Assembly: GCF_002982075.1 (NCBI RefSeq)
Contig: NZ_PUEJ01000014.1
Coordinates: forward strand, 100,716-164,715
From: Labrys okinawensis
GTDB lineage: Bacteria > Pseudomonadota > Alphaproteobacteria > Rhizobiales > Labraceae
Direction: 5' to 3'
Length of the DNA: 64,000 nt
How positions within the stretch are numbered: the stretch's first letter is position 1; every line of letters begins with the position of its first letter. Below the pieces are notes generated by a model. It was not told where the DNA came from, made no database searches, and saw only the letters and a list, made by a program, of their open reading frames with translations. Shown here in pieces: positions 17,506 to 26,157 of the stretch. The translations under genes were made by a program, and so were the position numbers.

Positions 17506-19626
17506 ATGACCGCCCGGCGCGTCCATATTCTCTGCGCGTTTCTGTTTACGGCTGTCATTGCCGTGAACGCCGGCGGCTTTGCGCTGTCGGAGGCGCTCCG
17601 GCGCCTTGGCCCGGTGCCGCTGGGCGAAAGCGTGACCTATTCGCCCCTGGTGGTGGACCGCGACGGCAAGCTGCTGCGCCCCTTCACCACGGCGGACGGC
17701 TATTGGCGCCTGCCGGCCAGGCCGGAGGAGGTCGACCGGCGCTTCCTGTCTATGCTGGTCGCTTACGAAGACAAGCGCTTCTATTCCCATCACGGCATCG
17801 ATCCGGTGGCGATGGTCCGCGCCGCCTGGCAGATGCTGAGCCGGGGGCACATCGTTTCCGGCGGCTCGACCCTGACCATGCAGGTTGCCCGCCTGCTCGA
17901 GCCGCGTCCCGATCGCACTTTCGCGGACAAGGCGGCGGAAATGATCCGCGCCGTCCAGATCGAGAACCGGCTGAGCAAGGAGCAGATCCTCGGCCTCTAT
18001 CTGGCGCTGGCGCCCTATGGCGGCAATCTGGAGGGAACACGGGCCGCGTCGCTGGCCTATTTCGGCAAGGAACCCAAGCGTCTTTCGACGGCGGAGGCGG
18101 CGATGCTGGTGGCCTTGCCGCAGGCCCCTGAATCGCGCCGCCCGGACCGGGCCCCCGCCGCGGCCAAGGCAGCCCGAAACCGGGTGCTGCGGCTTCTCGC
18201 CGGCAAGGGCGTGCTGCATCCCGACCAGGCCGAGGCCGCCACGCTGGAGGCAGCACCGCAGGGGCGTAAGCCCTTCCCGATCCTGGCCGCCCATGTCGCC
18301 GAACGGCTGGTGCGCCAGGACCTCGTTCGTCAGGTCCAGGCCGGCAGAAGCGAGCCCAATCCGGTGGTGACGACCACGATTGCGCGCTTCCTGCAGGAGC
18401 AGCTCGAGAACCTGGCTCGCGAGCGAGCGACCGCCTTGGGCGGCGGCGTCTCGGTTGCCATCGTCGCCGTCGACAATGCCAGCGGAGAGGTGAGGGCACA
18501 TGTCGGCGGCGTCGGCTATTTCGACAAGGCGAGGGCCGGGCAGATGGATCTGGCCGAATCCTCGCGCTCGCCGGGCTCCACCCTCAAGCCGTTCATCTAC
18601 GGCCTTGCCTTCGAGGATGGCCTCGCCCATCCCGAGACGCTGGTGGATGATCGTCCCGCCCGTTTCGGGGTCTACAAGCCCGAGAATTTCGACGATGCCT
18701 TCCAGGGCACCGTCACCATGCGCCGCGCCCTGCAGCAATCCCTCAATGTGCCGGCGGTGATGCTGCTCAATTCGATCGGGCCGAACCGGCTGATCGCACG
18801 CATGAAGAATGCCGGCGCCGAGCCATCCCTGCCGCCCGACGCGGTGCCAGGGCTTGCCGTCGGCCTCGGCGGCGCCGGCGTCAAGCTCACCGATCTCGCC
18901 ACCCTTTACCTTGCGCTGGCCCGTGACGGAGAGGCGCTGCCGCTGATCTGGCGACCGCAGGACCGGTCGATCGGCGCGCAGCCCCATCGCCTGTTCGAGA
19001 AGGCCGCGGCCTGGCAGGTCGGCAATGTCCTGATCGGCGCGCCGCCGCCGGAGAACGCGGTGGGCGGCAAGATCGCCTACAAGACCGGCACGTCCTATGG
19101 TTATCGCGATGCCTGGGCGGTCGGGTTCGACGGCGCCAACACGGTCGCCGTCTGGGTCGGGCGGCCCGATGGGGCGCCCGTCTCGGATCTCGTCGGCCGC
19201 AAGGCTGCCGCTCCCATCCTGTTCGATGCCTTCCAGCGCATCGGCGAGAAGCGCGTGCCGCTCAAGCCTCCGCCATCCGGCGTGGTGTTCGCGCGGACCT
19301 CCGAACTGCCGCCGGCCTTGCAGCGCTTCCGTCCCGGCGCGTTGCCCGAAATTGCCGCCGCTGGTTCGGGCGATGCCCCGCTGGTGATTTCCTTTCCGCC
19401 CGATGGCGCCCGGGTCGAGGTTTCCGGGGGACAGCCGGATGCCGCTTTGGCTCTCAAGGCGATGGGGGGCGCGCCGCCCTTCACCTGGCTCGCCGACGGC
19501 CTGCCGATCGTGATCGGCGAAGAACGGCGCGAGGCTGTCTGGGACAAGCCCGGCAAGGGCTTTGCCCGCCTCTCGGTGATCGATGCCAGAGGGCATACGG
19601 CCAGTGTGCAGATCAGGCTGGATTGA
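17506..19626 (+). CDS. pbpC: Penicillin-binding protein 1C
   Basis: A 706-residue bifunctional peptidoglycan synthase. A signal-anchor spans about residues 4-26. The glycosyltransferase domain shows YEDKRFYSHHGIDP and GGSTLTMQVARLL. The transpeptidase domain has SPGSTLKPF with catalytic Ser358 and Lys361, SLN, and KTGTS from Lys526. A BiPBP_C-like beta domain ends the protein (residues about 620-706). It polymerises and cross-links glycan at the outer face of the inner membrane, probably for repair together with the upstream alpha-2-macroglobulin. A GTG at 17455 would add 17 residues encoded by a palindromic CCCCTCGAGGGG element, so the ATG at 17506 is preferred even though its GGAG is 12 bases away. 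Confidence 0.93.
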   Translation: MTARRVHILCAFLFTAVIAVNAGGFALSEALRRLGPVPLGESVTYSPLVVDRDGKLLRPFTTADGYWRLPARPEEVDRRFLSMLVAYEDKRFYSHHGIDPVAMVRAAWQMLSRGHIVSGGSTLTMQVARLLEPRPDRTFADKAAEMIRAVQIENRLSKEQILGLYLALAPYGGNLEGTRAASLAYFGKEPKRLSTAEAAMLVALPQAPESRRPDRAPAAAKAARNRVLRLLAGKGVLHPDQAEAATLEAAPQGRKPFPILAAHVAERLVRQDLVRQVQAGRSEPNPVVTTTIARFLQEQLENLARERATALGGGVSVAIVAVDNASGEVRAHVGGVGYFDKARAGQMDLAESSRSPGSTLKPFIYGLAFEDGLAHPETLVDDRPARFGVYKPENFDDAFQGTVTMRRALQQSLNVPAVMLLNSIGPNRLIARMKNAGAEPSLPPDAVPGLAVGLGGAGVKLTDLATLYLALARDGEALPLIWRPQDRSIGAQPHRLFEKAAAWQVGNVLIGAPPPENAVGGKIAYKTGTSYGYRDAWAVGFDGANTVAVWVGRPDGAPVSDLVGRKAAAPILFDAFQRIGEKRVPLKPPPSGVVFARTSELPPALQRFRPGALPEIAAAGSGDAPLVISFPPDGARVEVSGGQPDAALALKAMGGAPPFTWLADGLPIVIGEERREAVWDKPGKGFARLSVIDARGHTASVQIRLD

Positions 19627-19766
19627 TACTCGGCTCTCGTAAGGGATCAATGACCTAGGACCAGGTTTTTCACCCGGGACCATAATATTCCTGTCAAGAT
19701 GCGGGCCTAGCCTTGGACGCAGCACATTCCAATGATTGGCAGAAATACATTTCCGGGAGAAGCGTG

Positions 19767-20924
19767 GTGAAGGCAGGGCGTTATGTGATCAAGCAAGGCG
19801 ACACCTTGTGGGGGATCGCCGGCCGTTACTATGGAAATCCGGTGCGCTGGCCGGAGATCTATGCCTATAACAATGAGCCGGCTGTCGTCGCCAAGACCGG
19901 ACACGGCATCGTCAATCCCGATCTCATCAAGGCCGGGCAGGTGATCTACCTGCCGAAGCAGCATCGCCGCGTGGTTTTGCGCGGTACGTCGACGACAGGC
20001 CCGGCTCTGACGGCGAAGCCCCAGCCGGCCAACCCGCCCGTATCTGGCTCGCCCACGCCTGCTCCTGCCCCGACAAGGGCCGGCACGAACCCGTCCCATC
20101 CTGTGCGCACACCGCCCGATGCCGGAAGCAACCCGGCAGCCAGGACGCTCGCGAACAATTTCGGTTTCGGCTACCAGCTTGACGACCTGCCGATCATCGA
20201 GATCAAGGGCAATGGCTTCTCGGCCAAAGTCAAGCTGAAGGGGGCGATCTTCCTGCAGCCGACCGACAAGGTGCCGCTTCTCGTCTACAGCAATAAAGGG
20301 CTGGAGTCGCAGGCGCGCCAGCAGACCTCGACGGTGCTTGGCGAATTGGTGTCCGGCGGCAAGTTGAGCTGGGACCGCAAATCCAACAGTGTTACCTATG
20401 AATGCCAGCTGACCCTGCGAGCCAACGCGCATTCGCCGGGCGCCCAGTTTTCGGCCGGGATTTCGAGCACGGGCGAGCCGGTGCTCAAGGCGACGCTCGC
20501 CTATCCGCGCCTGACCGGGCGTATCCGCGACTATGTCTATGTCGCCGGCGAGTTCAAGGTCGAGATCGAGCTGAAGCCGGATCAGCATCTGCGCCCACCG
20601 CTGCCCGAGCCGGTGCTGGCGCCGAGCTATCGCCCGGTTCCCGATGCGACGCGGGTGTGGCGACCCCAGCCCGTGCACAGCGATCGCAGGTCGCCCTCGT
20701 CCCCGGAGCCGTCTTCGGGCATTCATTGGGGCAAGGCAACGGTGGCCATCGTCGGTGCCGTGGTGATTGTCGGCTTGACCTTGCTCGAGGATGCGGCGAC
20801 CGCTGGGGGCGGCGTGGCCGATGATCCCGCGAGCTTCGCAGCAGCCGGCGCCCTGCTGCGCTGGGGGTTGCGCCGGGCGGCCGTGCAGGCGCCGGCACGA
20901 TTGGCGCCGGCGCTGGCCTATTGA
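19767..20924 (+). CDS. LysM-domain protein with C-terminal membrane segment
   Basis: A 385-residue protein. Residues about 3-60 form a LysM module: RYVIKQGDTLWGIAGRYYG, then WPEIYAYNN and GQVIYLP. A proline-rich linker (about 70-130) follows, then an unrecognised domain (about 135-270) containing YQLDDLPIIEIKGNG and LRANAHSPGAQFSAG. A hydrophobic helix lies at about 328-345 (VAIVGAVVIVGLTLL). There is no signal peptide, so LysM need not face peptidoglycan; in phage and contractile systems LysM proteins act inside the cell. Several starts are possible. GTG 19767 has GGGAG at 7 bases, GTG 19764 at 4 bases, and a TTG at 19713 would give a longer form. Confidence 0.7.
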   Translation: MKAGRYVIKQGDTLWGIAGRYYGNPVRWPEIYAYNNEPAVVAKTGHGIVNPDLIKAGQVIYLPKQHRRVVLRGTSTTGPALTAKPQPANPPVSGSPTPAPAPTRAGTNPSHPVRTPPDAGSNPAARTLANNFGFGYQLDDLPIIEIKGNGFSAKVKLKGAIFLQPTDKVPLLVYSNKGLESQARQQTSTVLGELVSGGKLSWDRKSNSVTYECQLTLRANAHSPGAQFSAGISSTGEPVLKATLAYPRLTGRIRDYVYVAGEFKVEIELKPDQHLRPPLPEPVLAPSYRPVPDATRVWRPQPVHSDRRSPSSPEPSSGIHWGKATVAIVGAVVIVGLTLLEDAATAGGGVADDPASFAAAGALLRWGLRRAAVQAPARLAPALAY

Positions 20925-21254
20925 GAACGATCGAACTTTCCGATTTTCGAGCACGAAATGCGTTCTTCGATGCGGTTTCAGGACCTACGGGCCGGGCAGC
21001 AACGCTGACCGGCCCTTTTCTTGTTGTCGGTGCGTCAATCAAGATTGCGTGTTAGACAGGGGCGAGTCAGGCAAGAACGGTTCGGCCATCGAATGATGGA
21101 GCTGCGGACGCGCCTTTGCGATCCCGCCCAATCAAGCAAAGCGGGTACAGTCGGAAAGACTGCTTTGCCTGGTGTTTGTAATGCCGTGTCCTTGCGGCTC
21201 TTGGTCAGTCCACTGAGCCGCAAAGCGCTTTTGCCTGAAAATACCTGGTGCCGC
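20925..21254. other. Intergenic stretch before the GntR regulator
   Basis: About 330 bases with no recognised RNA or hairpin of note. It must carry the promoter of the regulator. The upstream open frame here has no family features and is taken as non-coding. Confidence 0.4.
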
Positions 21255-22070
21255 ATGTCTTCTTCCTTCTCTCCCGACCAGAGTGCCGATCGCTCCGAAC
21301 CGGCGGAAAACGCCGAGGTCGAGCGGCTGATCGATCATCTGCTGCGCAAGGGGCGCCTGGAAACCGAAAGCCCGACGGCGCTGTATCGGCGCTTGCAGGA
21401 TGCCCTGCGGAGCGCGATTGCCGAAGGCGTCGTTTCGGCGGGCGCGATGATTCCGGGTGAACGCGAGCTGGCTCAGCGCCTCGATCTGTCGCGCGTGACC
21501 GTGCGCAATGCCATCAAGGGGCTGGTCGAGGAACGGCTGCTGGTGCAGCGCCACGGTGCGCGAACCAGCGTCGCGCTGCGCCTGGAAAAGCCGATGACGG
21601 TGTTCACCAGCTTCTCGGAGGACATGGTGGCGCGCGGCCGTGTTCCCGGCACCACCTGGCTGCGCAGGGAGGTTGGCATGGCAGACGGCGCCGAAGCCAT
21701 GGCCCTGGGCCTGTCGCCGGGGGCCGAGGTCTGCCGTCTGCACCGGCTGCGTCTGGCCGATCGGGTGCCCATGGCAATCGAATATTCGGTGCTGCCGGCC
21801 GAATTCCTGCCGAGCCCCGATCTCATCAAAGGCTCCCTCTATGCCGCCCTCGATCGCCGGGGCTGCCAGCCTGTGCGGGCGTTGCAGCGGGTGAGGGCCG
21901 ATGTGGCGACCGCCCACGAGGCGCGCCTGCTCGAGATCGAAACAGGCGCTCCCATCCTCGAAATGGAGCGCCGCTGCTCGCTCGAAAACGGCCGGGTGGT
22001 CGAGCTGACCCGCAGCCGCTACCGTGGTGACGCCTATGATTTCATGGTCGAACTGGCCCGGCGTGGTTAA
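21255..22070 (+). CDS. GntR/HutC-family regulator of the amino-sugar operon
   Basis: A 271-residue regulator. The winged helix-turn-helix covers about residues 40-105 (PTALYRRLQDALRSAI, then GERELAQRLDLSRVTVRNAI). The UTRA ligand-binding domain follows, ending SRYRGDAYDFMVEL, a signature seen in NagR/NanR-like HutC members. Ligand is probably an amino-sugar phosphate. It lies 90 bases upstream of nanE in the same direction, so it likely controls that operon and itself. The ATG at 21255 has only a weak ribosome site; the frame upstream of it shows no domain. Confidence 0.85.
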   Translation: MSSSFSPDQSADRSEPAENAEVERLIDHLLRKGRLETESPTALYRRLQDALRSAIAEGVVSAGAMIPGERELAQRLDLSRVTVRNAIKGLVEERLLVQRHGARTSVALRLEKPMTVFTSFSEDMVARGRVPGTTWLRREVGMADGAEAMALGLSPGAEVCRLHRLRLADRVPMAIEYSVLPAEFLPSPDLIKGSLYAALDRRGCQPVRALQRVRADVATAHEARLLEIETGAPILEMERRCSLENGRVVELTRSRYRGDAYDFMVELARRG

Positions 22071-22160
22071 AGCACGGAGGACTGCGTCACTGGTATTAAA
22101 CAGGTTGCATTCTGGTCCCATTGATGTCAGGCTTCCTCAGCAGCAAACGAGGAGCATGGG

Positions 22161-22844
22161 GTGGCAACCCCAGTTGAACGATCGCTCGACGGATTGATCG
22201 TGTCCTGCCAGCCGGTGATCGGCGGCGCCATGGACCGGACCGAGATTGTCGTCGGCTTCGCATTGGCTGCCGCGGCAGGCGGCGCGGCAGCGTTGCGCAT
22301 CGAGGGGCTGGCCAATGTCAGGGCTGTGCGCGCGGCAACGTCGCTGCCGGTCATCGGGCTGGTCAAACGCGCCGAAGCGAACACGCCCGTATTCATCACT
22401 CCCTTGCTGCAGGATGTCGCCGATCTGGCGGATGCCGGTGCCGACATCATCGCATTCGATGCCACGCAGCGCGTGCGCCCGGTCTCCGTGCCTGCCCTGA
22501 TCGCCGCCATTCATGCCGCCGGGCGGCAGTCCATGGCCGATTGCGCCGACCTGGCGGATGCTGTCGCCGCCGCCGAGGCGGGCGCATCCGTGATCGGCAC
22601 CACCCTGTCCGGCTATGTCGGCGGGCCGGTGCCGGAGGAGCCGGATATCGGCCTCGTGCGCCGGGTCGTGGCTCTCGGCAGGCCGGTTTTCGCCGAGGGG
22701 CGCTATCGTACGCTGGCACAGGTGCAGGCGGCACGCCAGGCCGGCGCAGATGCCGTGGTGGTCGGCTCCGCCATCACTCGCCCCGAGCACATCACGAGCT
22801 GGTTCGTCGAGGCGGTGAAGTCGCCCTCTGCTCCATCCTCCTAG
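22161..22844 (+). CDS. nanE: N-acetylmannosamine-6-phosphate 2-epimerase
   Basis: A 227-residue TIM barrel. LIVSCQPVIGGAMDRTEIV at the start, IGLVKRAEANTPVFITPLL in the middle and GADAVVVGSAITRPEHIT at the end are NanE features; the lysine of LVKR is the likely catalytic residue. It converts ManNAc-6-phosphate to GlcNAc-6-phosphate in the cytoplasm. It starts with GTG, with GGAG 6 bases upstream. The kinase follows after 8 bases. No sialic acid lyase (nanA) is seen nearby, so the imported substrate could be ManNAc itself or a disaccharide containing it. Confidence 0.92.
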   Translation: MATPVERSLDGLIVSCQPVIGGAMDRTEIVVGFALAAAAGGAAALRIEGLANVRAVRAATSLPVIGLVKRAEANTPVFITPLLQDVADLADAGADIIAFDATQRVRPVSVPALIAAIHAAGRQSMADCADLADAVAAAEAGASVIGTTLSGYVGGPVPEEPDIGLVRRVVALGRPVFAEGRYRTLAQVQAARQAGADAVVVGSAITRPEHITSWFVEAVKSPSAPSS

Positions 22845-22852
22845 GAACGCCC

Positions 22853-23707
22853 ATGCAACGACGGCCTGTCCTTGCAATCGATATCGGCGGCACCAAGACC
22901 CTCTCGGCCTTGGTCGACGGCGACAGGGTGGTGGCGCAGCGCCGTGTCGAGACCGCACGCGAGGGCGGCCCGCAGGCCTGGCTGGATGCCGTCGCCGCGA
23001 GCATAGCCGATTGGAGCGGACGCTATGCTGCCGCCGGCATCGCTGTCACCGGCCGGATCGCAGGAGGCCGCTGGTCGGCACTGAATCCGGCCATCCTGCC
23101 GGTGCCGGACGGTTATCCTCTCGTTGAGGTCCTGACCGAGCGCCTCAAGGTGCCCGTGACTGCCGTCAACGACGCCCAGGCCGCGGCTTGGGGCGAATAT
23201 CGCTTCGGCGCGGGGCAGGGCACCGACATGGTGTTCCTGACGGTATCGACGGGCGTCGGCGGCGGTTTCGTGCTGGGCGGGCGTCTGTTGACCGGCCGTA
23301 GCGGGCTGGCAGGGCATGTCGGCCAGATCCTTACCGATCTCTCGGCAGGCGAGCAGCGATTGGAAGACATTGCGGCCGGTTCTGCCCTGGCGCGGTCGGC
23401 CGCCGGCAGCGGACGATGGTCCGGCCCGCCGGCCTTGCTGGCAGCCGCCCGCGGCGGCGATCCGGAAGCGGAAGCCCTCGTCGACGGGGCCGTGCGCCCC
23501 TTGGTCCGTGCCGCCCGCACCCTGCAGATGCTGATCGATCCGGATTGCTTCGTCATTGGCGGCGGCCTCGGTCTGGCCGAGGGCTTCCTCGACCGGCTGC
23601 GCCGACAAGCCGCTGGGCTTCCTCCCCATTACCGTCCCGAATTCCGCGCTGCCGCGCTCGGCGCCGAAGCGGGACTGATCGGCGTGGCCGATCTCGTCGA
23701 CCTATAA
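22853..23707 (+). CDS. nanK: ROK-family sugar kinase, probable N-acetylmannosamine kinase
   Basis: A 284-residue ROK protein. The phosphate-1 loop AIDIGGTKT is at residues 8-16, NDAQAAAWGEYRFG carries the catalytic Asp, and STGVGGGFVLGG and GGGLGLAEG complete the ATP site. The usual ROK zinc motif CxCGxxGCxE, expected after GLAGHVGQILTD, is absent: the region reads LSAGEQRLEDIAAG without cysteine. Coupling to nanE suggests ManNAc as substrate. The ATG at 22853 lies 8 bases after the nanE stop, with AGGA ahead. Confidence 0.87.
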   Translation: MQRRPVLAIDIGGTKTLSALVDGDRVVAQRRVETAREGGPQAWLDAVAASIADWSGRYAAAGIAVTGRIAGGRWSALNPAILPVPDGYPLVEVLTERLKVPVTAVNDAQAAAWGEYRFGAGQGTDMVFLTVSTGVGGGFVLGGRLLTGRSGLAGHVGQILTDLSAGEQRLEDIAAGSALARSAAGSGRWSGPPALLAAARGGDPEAEALVDGAVRPLVRAARTLQMLIDPDCFVIGGGLGLAEGFLDRLRRQAAGLPPHYRPEFRAAALGAEAGLIGVADLVDL

Positions 23708-23733
23708 CCAGAAAGCGCACCGGAGGTGGATCC

Positions 23734-25077
23734 ATGTCTGAGATGAAGCGAGGCCGAAGGAACAGATGCAGAGCGCTGCTGGCCGGTCTGGCCCTGGCGT
23801 TGGCGGGCAGCACCGGCGCCATGGCCGACGTTACCGTTCTCGGCTGGCCCGGCGGGCCGGAGGAAACGGCTCTCCGGGCGACCGCCAAGGCCTACAATGA
23901 GCGCCCCGGTCTTGCCGAGGCCGACAAGGTCAGGCTGATCTTCTTCAACCGCGAAGGGTTCTGGGACAAGCTGCAGGCCGATCTTGCGGCGGGGTCGACC
24001 GAGTTCGATCTCAACCTGATCGCTACCTATTCGCTTGGCAAATATGCGCCCTTCATGCAGCCGGTGGACCTACCGGCCGACAGCGCCAAGGTCTTCGGCG
24101 AAAAGGTGCTGAAGACCATGCAGTTCGACGGCAAGCAATATGGCGTGCCGACGGACCTGTCCTTGCATTTCATGTATGTGCGCAAGGACCTGATGGAAAA
24201 GCTGCTGGCCGATGACGGCTGGAAGAAGACCTATGGCGAGATCGCCCAGAAATATCTCGGCAAGCCGCTGCAGCCGGTAAAGCCGGACGAATGGACCTGG
24301 GACGACTATGCCGCCACGGCCCTGTTCTTCACCAAGAGCATCAATCGCGCCAGTCCGACCCGCTACGGCACGGTGCTGCAGATGAAGAACCTCCTGTTCA
24401 ACATGATGGTGTTCCAGACCATGGCGCGCTCCTATGGCGCCGATTGGCAGGACGCCACCGGCAAGATCACTGTGGATTCGCCCGCCTACCGTACCAGCCT
24501 GGAGCTCTATAAGAAGCTCTACGATGCCGGTGCCAGCCCCAAGGATTCGCTCTCCTACGAATATGCCGAGGCCAACGCCGCCTTTGGTGCCGGGCAGGTC
24601 GCCACCATGTTGCAATGGAACGCTGCGGCGGCCGATCTCGACAATCCGGCTAAGAACGCCGCGGTGGCGGGCAAGATCGATGCGCTGGCTCCGCCGAAGG
24701 GGCCTGAGGGGCGCACGACGCATATTCACGGACTTGGCTTCGGCCTCAACAAGGCCTCGACCCATAAGGAGGGCGCGGTCAAGTTCCTGCACTGGCTCGC
24801 CGGCGCGGAGGCGATGAAGATCTATGCGGAGGCGGGTGGTTCGCCGGCGCTCGATGCCAGCCTGACGTCCTCCCTGCCGAAGCGGCCGGACCTCGCCAAG
24901 ATCGGTGACTTCGCCGGCCAGTACGGTTTCGTGATGACGGGAGGGACCTCAGCCGGCGCCTTGCAGGTCTACGAGGCCCAGGCCAAGGCCTTCACCGGCT
25001 ATTGGGCGGGACAGGCCGACCTTGATGCGACGCTGAAGGAAACGACCGCCAAGATGCAGGAATTGTTGAAGAAATAG
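23734..25077 (+). CDS. CUT1 sugar ABC importer, solute-binding protein
   Basis: A 447-residue family 1 extracellular solute-binding protein. The signal sequence has a basic start (MSEMKRGRRNRCR) and hydrophobic core, with predicted cleavage after GAMA, before DVTVLGWPGGPEET. Binding-protein features include FWDKLQADLAAGSTEFDL and YGVPTDLSLHFMYVRKDLM. With the two permeases downstream it forms a carbohydrate importer. The co-transcribed nanE and nanK point to an amino sugar or glycoside as cargo. GGAGG lies 6 bases before the ATG. Confidence 0.88.
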   Translation: MSEMKRGRRNRCRALLAGLALALAGSTGAMADVTVLGWPGGPEETALRATAKAYNERPGLAEADKVRLIFFNREGFWDKLQADLAAGSTEFDLNLIATYSLGKYAPFMQPVDLPADSAKVFGEKVLKTMQFDGKQYGVPTDLSLHFMYVRKDLMEKLLADDGWKKTYGEIAQKYLGKPLQPVKPDEWTWDDYAATALFFTKSINRASPTRYGTVLQMKNLLFNMMVFQTMARSYGADWQDATGKITVDSPAYRTSLELYKKLYDAGASPKDSLSYEYAEANAAFGAGQVATMLQWNAAAADLDNPAKNAAVAGKIDALAPPKGPEGRTTHIHGLGFGLNKASTHKEGAVKFLHWLAGAEAMKIYAEAGGSPALDASLTSSLPKRPDLAKIGDFAGQYGFVMTGGTSAGALQVYEAQAKAFTGYWAGQADLDATLKETTAKMQELLKK

Positions 25078-25293
25078 CGTTTGCATCGAGTGCCCGTCAT
25101 AGGGCGCAATCCCGGGAGCGCAGGTGACGCGTCCGCAGGTGCTAACTTAAGCGGCGGGCTTACGCTGCCCCCGGTTCTTGCGTTCTCCCCGTACAAACGG
25201 AGCGAAAGAGCGTTTGGCGTCACGCCTCTCGCCTTAGGTTCGCGTCTTCGGACGGGGACGTCCGCACTCCCAGCAACGCCCGGAGACAGCCTG
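25078..25293. other. Long leader inside the importer operon
   Basis: A 216-base gap between binding-protein and permease genes, unusually long for this operon. It contains small hairpins, such as GGCGTCACGCC and the segment CGTCTTCGGACG with CGTCCG following. These could lower permease expression or stabilise the upstream message. No gene is seen. Confidence 0.4.
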
Positions 25294-26157
25294 ATGGCGC
25301 TCGCCAAGAGCAAGACATCCTATCTGCTCATCGCTCCGATGACCGGATTCCTGATCTTTCTGGTGGCGCTGCCGCTTTGCATCGACATCGTCTACGCGCT
25401 CTCGAACGTGACCTTCGAAACCCTGCGCAGCCCGAACCTGCAGGGTTTCGGCAATTTCCTAGGCGTGCTCCAGGATGGCGCGTTCTGGAAGGCCATGGGC
25501 TTCTCCCTTAAATTTGCCGTTGCTGCGTCGATCGCCCAGATCCTGCTTGGCCTGTTCCTCGCCATCTTTCTCAGCCCCTTATTGGCCAAGCGGCCCTGGC
25601 TGATGGCCGTCCTGATGCTGCCGATGATGCTGGCCCCGGCCCTGGTCGGCCTGATGTATCGCCTGGTGCTGCAGGAATTCGTCGGCGTGATCCCCTATTA
25701 TTTCCTGCTCTTCACCGGTGACAGCCCCGCTTTCCTCAGCCCGGACAATGCCTTCGCCACGCTCGTCACCATCGAGGTCCTGCAATGGACGCCCTTTGCC
25801 CTGCTGATCCTCTATTCGGCCTACCAGGCGATCCCCATCGAGATCAGGGAAGCTGCCGCCATCGATGGCGCCGGTTATTTCCGACGGCTGCGCTGGATCG
25901 ACCTGCCCTATATGGCGCCGACCATCGCCATCACCTTCTTCTTCCGCTTCATCGACAGCTTCCGGGTGTTCGACAATGTCTATGTGCTGACCGGCAGCGG
26001 CTCCGGCGGCAGCACGACCACAATTAGCATTTATATCTACGAGGCGTTCTTCCGCGGCAGCAATATCGGGATGGCCGTCGCCGCGTCCCTCATCCTGCTG
26101 GTGATGTCCTATGTCGCAGTGGCTGGGCTGATGAAGCTGGCGGAGCGCCGCGCATGA
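25294..26157 (+). CDS. CUT1 sugar ABC importer permease 1 (MalF type)
   Basis: A 287-residue six-helix permease. The inner-membrane coupling loop reads EAAAIDGAGYFRRLRWIDLP (residues about 186-205), the EAA motif of binding-protein-dependent permeases. The N-terminal helix is SYLLIAPMTGFLIFLVALPL. GGAG lies 8 bases before the ATG. The gene overlaps the next permease by 4 bases (ATGA), indicating translational coupling. Confidence 0.92.
   Translation: MALAKSKTSYLLIAPMTGFLIFLVALPLCIDIVYALSNVTFETLRSPNLQGFGNFLGVLQDGAFWKAMGFSLKFAVAASIAQILLGLFLAIFLSPLLAKRPWLMAVLMLPMMLAPALVGLMYRLVLQEFVGVIPYYFLLFTGDSPAFLSPDNAFATLVTIEVLQWTPFALLILYSAYQAIPIEIREAAAIDGAGYFRRLRWIDLPYMAPTIAITFFFRFIDSFRVFDNVYVLTGSGSGGSTTTISIYIYEAFFRGSNIGMAVAASLILLVMSYVAVAGLMKLAERRA

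Noticed and set aside
17458..19725. Open frame of 755 codons antisense to pbpC
   Set aside because: Sense strand carries all PBP1C motifs in order.
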